Below, piece by piece: positions 31,629 to 36,559 of a stretch of 36,559 bases of DNA. The position numbers and the translations under genes are program-made. Position 1 is the stretch's first letter. Each line of letters begins with the position of its first letter. The stretch lies in the NCBI GenBank assembly GCA_026400815.1, contig JAPLOI010000086.1, positions 1 to 36,559 on the forward strand, given 5' to 3'. This stretch comes from Alphaproteobacteria bacterium. GTDB taxonomy: Bacteria > Pseudomonadota > Alphaproteobacteria > Acetobacterales > Acetobacteraceae. The notes under the pieces are model-generated. The model searched no databases. It saw nothing but the letters and a program-made list of their open reading frames with translations, and was not told the DNA's origin.

Positions 31629-33293
31629 CTACGCCAGCGCCATCCCCCACCCATCGCGCCTCTTGTCCCCCGCCGCATTCACCACGCCGTCCTCGATCAC
31701 CAGGCACTGCGTCCCGCCATCCAGCCGCCGCACATGTGGCCAGTGCCCCCGCGCCGCCAGCGGCTTCGCAAACGCTTCCAGCTCCGGCTCGATCTCGGTG
31801 ATTCCGTTCCAGTTCATCGCATGCGGCGCATCCAGGATCGCCTGCGCATCGCGCATCCCGCCCGCCAGGCGCAGCAGCGCGTTGGCCACATAGCCGATGA
31901 TCCGGTAGCCACCGCCCGCGCCGAGTGCGGCCAGCGGCCGCCCCTCCGGCCCCAGCACGATCACCGGCGCGATGGTGGTACGCGCCCGCTTGTGCGGCGC
32001 CAGCGCGTTCGGGTCATTCCACTCCCGCCCACTGCGCCCGCGCAGCACCGGCTCGTTGGCGAAGTTGGTCATCACGTTGTTCAGCCAGAACCCGCCCACC
32101 TCGATCCGGCTGCCGAAATTCTGGTTGATCGTGGTGGTCATCGAAACCACCTGCCCACGCCCATCGGCGGCACACAGATGGCTGGTCATGCTGGCACCAA
32201 GCTCCCGCCCGCGCCCGACAGGATACCGATCCGCCCGCCGCGCCGGATCGATCAACGCCGCCCGCGCCGCGATGTAGTCCGGCTCCAGCAACAACGACAC
32301 ATCGGCCGGCGAGAAATCCGGATCGGCAAACGGCCACCGGTCCATCACCGAAAGCCGGCCGGCCTCCACCAGCAGATGCACCGCATCCTCGGAGGGCATC
32401 GCCCCCAGCGACTCCAGCCCATGATGCCGCACGAACCCGATGATCTGCGCCGCCGACAGCGCGCCATAAGCCGGCAACGGCCCGCCCAGCACGGCCAACT
32501 CGCCCACCCCGAACCGCAACGGCGCCCGCTCCACCGGCAGGTAGCCACCCATGTCGGCCATGGTGATCGTGCCCGCGAACGGATCATCCGCCACCGCCGC
32601 CACGATCGCCTCGGCCAGCGGGCCTTCATGCAGCGCCGCCGCCCCGCCCTCGGCAATCGCCCGCAGGCTCGTCGCCAGCGCCGGATTGCGCCGCACGGTG
32701 CCCGGCGGCAGCGCCAACCCGCCCGCGCAATACTGCGCCCGCCCGAATCGCGTGTCCCGCACCGCGGGATTCTCGGCCAGCGCCCGCATCAGATAGGGCG
32801 ACAACGGCGCGCCTTCCTCGGCCAGCTCGATCGCCGGCCCGAACAGCTCCGCCCAGGGAAGCCGCCCGAATCGGCGATGCGCATGTTCCAGCGCCATCAC
32901 CGCGCCAGGCACGCCCACCGTCCGCCCACCATACATCGCGCGTTCCGAGGGCACGCTGCGCCCATCGAAATCCGTCATCAGCCGCGCCGTCACCCGCCCC
33001 GGCGCCCGCGCCAGCCCATCCAGGCACAGCACCTCATCGCCATCGTGAACGAGAATCACGGCTCCGCCCCCGATCCCGGAGGCATTCGGCTCCACCACGC
33101 ACAGCGCCATCTGCACCGCCACCGCGGCATCCACCGCCGAACCGCCAGCCTTCAGCATCAGCAGCCCGGCCCGTGCCGCCAGCGGGTTCGCCGCTGCCAC
33201 CGCCGCCCGCCCGCGCGCCGGCCCATGCCGGGCGGGATCGGCGGTGATCCAGGGCTCAAGTTCGCGTCCATGGGCGGTGGCAAAGGGGTCCAT
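31629..33293 (-). CDS. Gamma-glutamyltransferase family protein 1
   Basis: 554 residues, Ntn-hydrolase of the gamma-glutamyltransferase (GGT) family. Family marks are AARAGLLMLKAGGSAVDAAVAVQ, VEPNASGIGGGAVIL and the small-subunit start: MTSHLCAADG, in which T370 is the candidate self-cleavage and catalytic Thr (usually TTH, here TSH). The C-terminal APVIVLGPEGRPLAALGAGGG is also typical. No signal peptide follows the ATG at 33293, so unlike the classical periplasmic enzyme it may be cytoplasmic. It is divergent from a second, distinct GGT. Substrates could be glutathione-type or other gamma-glutamyl or acyl amides. Confidence 0.9.
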   Translation of the reverse strand: MDPFATAHGRELEPWITADPARHGPARGRAAVAAANPLAARAGLLMLKAGGSAVDAAVAVQMALCVVEPNASGIGGGAVILVHDGDEVLCLDGLARAPGRVTARLMTDFDGRSVPSERAMYGGRTVGVPGAVMALEHAHRRFGRLPWAELFGPAIELAEEGAPLSPYLMRALAENPAVRDTRFGRAQYCAGGLALPPGTVRRNPALATSLRAIAEGGAAALHEGPLAEAIVAAVADDPFAGTITMADMGGYLPVERAPLRFGVGELAVLGGPLPAYGALSAAQIIGFVRHHGLESLGAMPSEDAVHLLVEAGRLSVMDRWPFADPDFSPADVSLLLEPDYIAARAALIDPARRADRYPVGRGRELGASMTSHLCAADGRGQVVSMTTTINQNFGSRIEVGGFWLNNVMTNFANEPVLRGRSGREWNDPNALAPHKRARTTIAPVIVLGPEGRPLAALGAGGGYRIIGYVANALLRLAGGMRDAQAILDAPHAMNWNGITEIEPELEAFAKPLAARGHWPHVRRLDGGTQCLVIEDGVVNAAGDKRRDGWGMALA

Positions 33294-33408
33294 GGCACAT
33301 CTGTGGGGCAGGGGGCACGATGCCGCAACTCCCACCCGCGCCCGCCGCCGCTGGCGCCCCCCGCCGGCCCATGGCACGCTCCCCCCATCGAATTCAGGGA
33401 GGCACCCC
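33294..33408. promoter_or_regulatory. Divergent region between the two GGT genes
   Basis: 115 bp separating the starts of the two gamma-glutamyltransferase genes. AGGGAGG at 33396-33402 is the ribosome site of the rightward gene. A shared control region is likely from the geometry, but no promoter boxes or operator repeats were recognised. Confidence 0.35.
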
Positions 33409-35100
33409 ATGGCCCAAAGCTGGCGCGAGCGCGCGACCACCGTGTTCCATTGCGAAAAGCAGCCGGGCGTCGGCAGCCGCGGTATGGTGGTCAGCAACCA
33501 CCCGCTTGCCTCCGCGGCCGGGGCGGAAATGATCGCCGCCGGCGGCAACGCGGTGGATGCCGCCGTGGCCACGCTGTTCGCGCTGACGGTGGTGGAGCCG
33601 ATGATGGTCGGCATCGTCGGCGGCGCCACCATGCACATCCGCACCGCCGACGGCACCAACCGCATCCTCGATGCGATGAGCGCCGTGCCGCTCGCCGGCC
33701 GGGCAGACATGTTCAACCCCGTGCCCGGCGGTGCGCTGGAGAACTACGAAACCACCGACCGCGCCAACGTGGTGGGCGTCAACTCCATCTGCGCCCCCGG
33801 CTCGCTCCTGGGCTGGACCGAGGCCCTGAAGCGCTGGGGCACGATGTCGCTCGATGAGGTGCTGCAACCCGCCATCAAGCACGCCAGCCGCGGCTTCCGC
33901 GCCACGCCCTACCTGCACGAATGCATCACCGGCGCCGCGCCTGACTTGGCCCTCCAGAAGGAGATCGCTGCGATGCTCCTGCCCGGCGGCAGCCCGCTCA
34001 AGGCCGGCGAGCTTCTGGTCCAGGGCGACTATGCCGAGACCCTGCGCTTCATCGCCAAGGAAGGCGTCGGCGCCCTGCACGGCGGCGCCATCGGCGATGC
34101 GGTGGCCGCCTATGTGCAGAAGATGGGCGGCGCCCTCTCGAAGGAGGATCTCACCGCCTACCGCACCAAGGAGCGTGAGCCCATCCGCACCACCTATCGC
34201 GGCTGGGAACTCATCATGCCCCCGCCGCCGGCGGCCTCCGGCGTTCACATCACCCAGATGCTGAACATCATGGAAGCCTACGACGTGCGCGGCATGGGCT
34301 TCGGCTCGCCGGACCTGGTGCACCTGATGGCGGAAGCCCTCAGGATCGCCTTCGCCGACCGCGCCGAGGCCTCCGGCGATCCCGATTTCGTGCAGGTCCC
34401 CGTCGCCCTGCTCACCAGCAAGGACTACGCCGCCCAGCGCCGCGCGCTGATCAACATGCAGCGCACCCAGGCCTGGTCTTCCGGCATCAAGCAAGGCGAA
34501 GGCAACAACACCACGCACATGACCGCCGCCGACCGCGACGGCAACGTGTGTGCCATCACGTCGACCATCAACAACACCTTCGGCGCCCGCATCGTTATCC
34601 CCGGCACCGGCATCATCCCCAACAACTACATGCACACCTTCGACCCGCGGCCGGGCAGCGCGCTGTCCATCGCCCCGGGCAAGCGCGTCACCACCTCCAT
34701 GGCCCCGTCCATGGCGTTGCTGGAAGGCCGCCTGAAGTTCGCCCTCGGGCTGCCCGGCGGCAAGCGCATCTTCCCCAGCGTGTGGCAGGCGATGATGAAC
34801 ATCATCGACCACGGCATGTCCCTGCAGGAAGCCGTGGAAGCCCCGCGCCAGTGGAGCGAAGGGCCCACCTTGGAGATGGAGAACACCTATCCGGAATCGA
34901 TCTACGGCCAGATGCGCGCCCGCGGCCACCGCGTGGAGGTGCTGCCCCACGTCGCCGGCGGCATGAACGGCATCGCCTTCAATGACGACGGCACGATGAC
35001 GGGCGCTGCCTGCTGGCGGGCAGACGGCCACCCCGTCGGCGTCTCCGGCGGCCTGTCGCGCCGCGGCGCCCGCTTCTGGCCGGACAAGCCGCGCGACTGA
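33409..35100 (+). CDS. Gamma-glutamyltransferase family protein 2
   Basis: 563 residues, again GGT family. Visible are GAEMIAAGGNAVDAAVATLFAL, VVEPMMVGIVGGATM and NNTTHMTAADRDGN with T368-T369-H370, in which T368 should be the nucleophile of the small subunit; PPPPAASGVHITQMLNI is the large-subunit stretch before it. No leader precedes HCEKQPGVGSRGMVVSNHP. The ATG at 33409 is set by AGGGAGG with 6-nt spacing. It shows only family-level likeness to its divergent neighbour, so the two are not a recent duplication. A strong hairpin terminator follows at 35127. Confidence 0.92.
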   Translation: MAQSWRERATTVFHCEKQPGVGSRGMVVSNHPLASAAGAEMIAAGGNAVDAAVATLFALTVVEPMMVGIVGGATMHIRTADGTNRILDAMSAVPLAGRADMFNPVPGGALENYETTDRANVVGVNSICAPGSLLGWTEALKRWGTMSLDEVLQPAIKHASRGFRATPYLHECITGAAPDLALQKEIAAMLLPGGSPLKAGELLVQGDYAETLRFIAKEGVGALHGGAIGDAVAAYVQKMGGALSKEDLTAYRTKEREPIRTTYRGWELIMPPPPAASGVHITQMLNIMEAYDVRGMGFGSPDLVHLMAEALRIAFADRAEASGDPDFVQVPVALLTSKDYAAQRRALINMQRTQAWSSGIKQGEGNNTTHMTAADRDGNVCAITSTINNTFGARIVIPGTGIIPNNYMHTFDPRPGSALSIAPGKRVTTSMAPSMALLEGRLKFALGLPGGKRIFPSVWQAMMNIIDHGMSLQEAVEAPRQWSEGPTLEMENTYPESIYGQMRARGHRVEVLPHVAGGMNGIAFNDDGTMTGAACWRADGHPVGVSGGLSRRGARFWPDKPRD

Positions 35101-35126
35101 TCGTCCCGTCGGGGCGGCATGAAAAA

Positions 35127-35156
35127 GGGGGCGCCGGCACTGATGCCGGCGCCCCC
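35127..35156. terminator. Bidirectional intrinsic terminator
   Basis: A 13-bp stem GGGGGCGCCGGCA / TGCCGGCGCCCCC with loop ctga is preceded by gaaaaa and followed by gtttcgtt. It stands between the converging GGT 2 gene (ends 35100) and lipoprotein gene (ends 35179) and can serve both; the T/A tracts are short. Confidence 0.8.
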
Positions 35157-35178
35157 GTTTCGTTGAACCCCGGCCCCC

Positions 35179-36018
35179 TCAGGGTGCCCGCGGCACCCCG
35201 GGCAGCCGCGGCGTGGAGCCCGGAACCATCGCCGGCACCGGCGCGGCCACGGAGGGCATCGGGGAGGATTGCGGCATCTCCGCTTCCTCCAGCGGCGCCA
35301 GCACCGGCAGGCGCTTCAGCTTGAAGCCCTCTTCCACCGGCCCGGTCCACAGGATATATTTCTCGTCGTAGCTCGCCTCGTAGCTCACGCGGCGCACCAC
35401 GCGCTCCTGCCCGGGCTCGTTCGGCGTCACCACGAATTCCATCGAGACGATCGTGCGGGTCCGCTCGCGGTTGGCCAGCAGCCAGTCCTGGCGCTCGCGC
35501 ACGATGCCCAGCACGTCCACGATCACTTCCAGCGTATGCGTGGCCGGCGGCCCGCCCGCGCCCATGCCATCCGGCCGGACCGATACGTTGTTGCGGTTCA
35601 GCGCGCTGGCCAGAAGTGCTGCCAGGAACGGCCGGTCGGAGACGGAAAGATAGGTGTTCATCTGGTAGTTGGGCCCCGTCGGCAGCACGCCGGCACTGGC
35701 GCCGCCATTGAGCAGCCCGGCGGCGTTGCGCACCGCGGAGTTCACGGTGGCTGAAAGCCCGCCCGTCATGGTGGGCCGGCCGCCGCTCATGTAGCCGCTG
35801 CCCTCGTCCTGGATGATCGCCACTTCCAGGCTCACGGTGCGGCCGCGCAGCACCTCGAACGGCATCTGGCCGAGGGCAGCGCGGATCGCCGAGGAAACGG
35901 CCACCTGCTCCAGCGCCAGGCGCTTGCCCCCGCCATGGCTCGGTAAATCACGGTAGTTGCCGCAAGCGGACAGCAGCAGGCAGGCGGCGAGGGCGGGAAG
36001 AAGAAAAAGCCGGGGCAT
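35179..36018 (-). CDS. Putative outer-membrane or periplasmic lipoprotein
   Basis: 279 residues. The leader MPRLFLLPALAACLLLSAC contains a lipobox (LSAC) with the Cys at residue 19, so a lipid-anchored protein is predicted. I do not recognise the family with certainty. The body has a beta-rich look (LEVAIIQDEGSGYMSGG, THTLEVIVDVLGIVRERQDW, IVSMEFVVTPNEPGQE) and a Pro/Ala-rich tail. The paired features of ALGQMPFEVLRGRTVSLEV and multiple subunit-like statements recall lipoproteins of secretion or curli-like systems, but this is only an impression. It precedes no gene in its direction except the terminator region. Confidence 0.7.
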   Translation of the reverse strand: MPRLFLLPALAACLLLSACGNYRDLPSHGGGKRLALEQVAVSSAIRAALGQMPFEVLRGRTVSLEVAIIQDEGSGYMSGGRPTMTGGLSATVNSAVRNAAGLLNGGASAGVLPTGPNYQMNTYLSVSDRPFLAALLASALNRNNVSVRPDGMGAGGPPATHTLEVIVDVLGIVRERQDWLLANRERTRTIVSMEFVVTPNEPGQERVVRRVSYEASYDEKYILWTGPVEEGFKLKRLPVLAPLEEAEMPQSSPMPSVAAPVPAMVPGSTPRLPGVPRAP

Positions 36019-36107
36019 TCGATACCTGTCGGGGGGCCCTGCGACCCCGCCCCGCGTCGCGCGCGGTCCGGGGTCGCCAGCATGGAAGAAAAGGCGACGG
36101 CGGGCAG

Positions 36108-36229
36108 GGCGCTCAGCGCACCTTGCGGGCCTGGGCGAGGCGGGCCTGGCTATCGGCGAGGCGCTGCTGCAGCTCGGCCTTGGACTGGTTGAGGCGGGCG
36201 ATGGTCGCGGCCTGCCTGGCCATGACGGC
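36108..36229. repeat. Tandem duplication, copy 1 (matches 36438-36559)
   Basis: 122 bp identical to 36438-36559, an offset of 330 bp. The match begins about 5 bp beyond the stop codon of the small coiled-coil gene and runs into its coding region; the second copy is cut by the window edge, so the full repeat length is unknown. Confidence 0.9.
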
Positions 36230-36397
36230 ATCGCGCTGCTTCAGGGCGGCGGCGAGGTCGGTCGGCTTGGCGCGGCGGGCCTGCATCTCGGCGATGGAAG
36301 GGGAGGCGGGCGCCACGGTCTGGGCGGCGGCCGGCAGGGCGGCGAACAGCCCGGCGGCCAGGGTGGCGGCGGCGGCGAAGCGGAAGCTGGTGTGCAT
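36113..36397 (-). CDS. Small secreted coiled-coil protein
   Basis: 94 residues. A signal peptide (SFRFAAAATLAAGLFAALPAAAQ) is followed by about 65 residues rich in Ala, Arg, Gln and Lys with heptad-like spacing (LKQRDAVMARQAATIARLNQ then LQQRLADSQARLAQARK), which predicts a coiled coil. No family is recognised. The ATG at 36397 is preferred because AGGA lies 8 nt upstream; an ATG at 36406 would add three residues. An identical or nearly identical gene copy begins upstream on the same strand (36443-36559). Confidence 0.7.
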   Translation of the reverse strand: MHTSFRFAAAATLAAGLFAALPAAAQTVAPASPSIAEMQARRAKPTDLAAALKQRDAVMARQAATIARLNQSKAELQQRLADSQARLAQARKVR

Positions 36398-36442
36398 GGA
36401 AGGCATCCTGTCGTTTTGAGAAGGAAAGGGTTGGGAAGGCGC

Positions 36443-36559
36443 TCAGCGCACCTTGCGGGCCTGGGCGAGGCGGGCCTGGCTATCGGCGAGGCGCTGCTGC
36501 AGCTCGGCCTTGGACTGGTTGAGGCGGGCGATGGTCGCGGCCTGCCTGGCCATGACGGC
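36443..36559 (-). CDS. Small coiled-coil protein, second tandem copy (partial)
   Basis: The last 38 codons plus stop of a gene whose DNA is identical to the end of the gene at 36113-36397. The 5' part lies beyond the window. The spacing of 330 bp between equivalent points fits two complete genes in tandem. What is visible encodes the same Ala/Arg/Gln-rich coiled-coil tail. Confidence 0.75.
   Translation of the reverse strand, partial: AVMARQAATIARLNQSKAELQQRLADSQARLAQARKVR

Noticed and set aside
31174-31893. Full-length 239-codon plus-strand reading frame
   Set aside because: Its last 265 bp overlap the gamma-glutamyltransferase gene and translate to Pro/Ser/Arg-rich shadow; only the first part is mentioned as doubtful.

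Overview
The window is GC-rich DNA from what looks like an alphaproteobacterium, most likely an environmental member of the Acetobacteraceae (Roseomonas-like). This placement is an inference. It rests on the mixture of LivFGHMJ-type, CUT1-type and dipeptide-type ABC transporters, a molybdenum hydroxylase with a Tat leader, Sox proteins, an M81 peptidase and paired gamma-glutamyltransferases. No rRNA, tRNA or housekeeping marker is present to fix it. No CRISPR array was seen.

Layout. 1-470: 3' end of an IS21-family element (IstB end plus about five 23-bp end repeats), inserted into a probable phage portal gene. 470-1501: prophage wreckage (portal head, a small-terminase-like gene, and a large-terminase head that stops before its Walker A motif). 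1570-2090: a compact cassette in which a GxxExxY/PD-(D/E)XK gene is bracketed by 46-bp inverted repeats. 2101-3417: class III aminotransferase (minus). 3585-8308: a plus-strand operon joining an IorAB-type molybdenum hydroxylase to soxX-soxY-soxZ-soxA, without soxB or soxCD. 8344-9063: livF. 9060-17112: minus-strand transporter block, read as LivJ-type binding protein, livH, livM, livG, metallophosphoesterase, then a CUT1 (Ugp-like) binding protein and two permeases. 17213-18565: MFS exporter. 18567-18792: an array of seven hairpins centred on a perfect 34-bp-arm palindrome. 18812-29100: one long minus-strand operon of dipeptide-type permeases and binding protein, glutamine-amidotransferase-like protein, DUF2161 protein, M81 (MlrC-like) peptidase, penicillin acylase, aldose-1-epimerase-like protein and SDR. 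29183-30897: BtpA-family protein and a PfkB kinase. 30898-31628: gene-poor, with repeats. 31629-35100: two divergent gamma-glutamyltransferases. 35179-36559: a lipoprotein and a tandemly duplicated small secreted coiled-coil protein, the second copy cut by the window edge.

How the genes may work together. The 18.8-29.1 kb operon reads as an import-and-hydrolyse module for a peptide-like or N-acylated compound: permeases bring it in, M81 and the Ntn-hydrolase cut it, and the SDR and epimerase may handle a sugar part. The gamma-glutamyltransferases nearby fit the same theme. The Mo hydroxylase/Sox operon suggests that electrons or sulfur are handled by SoxAX and SoxYZ next to a periplasmic hydroxylase rather than by a complete thiosulfate-oxidising Sox system. 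Neither the dipeptide-type nor the CUT1-type transporter has its own ATPase here.

The most unusual items are the GxxExxY cassette, the partial Sox set with an altered SoxY C-terminal arm, the PfkB kinase lacking its catalytic Asp, the seven-hairpin array, and an AT-rich twin-hairpin element found inside two operons and, as a half copy, after a third gene.
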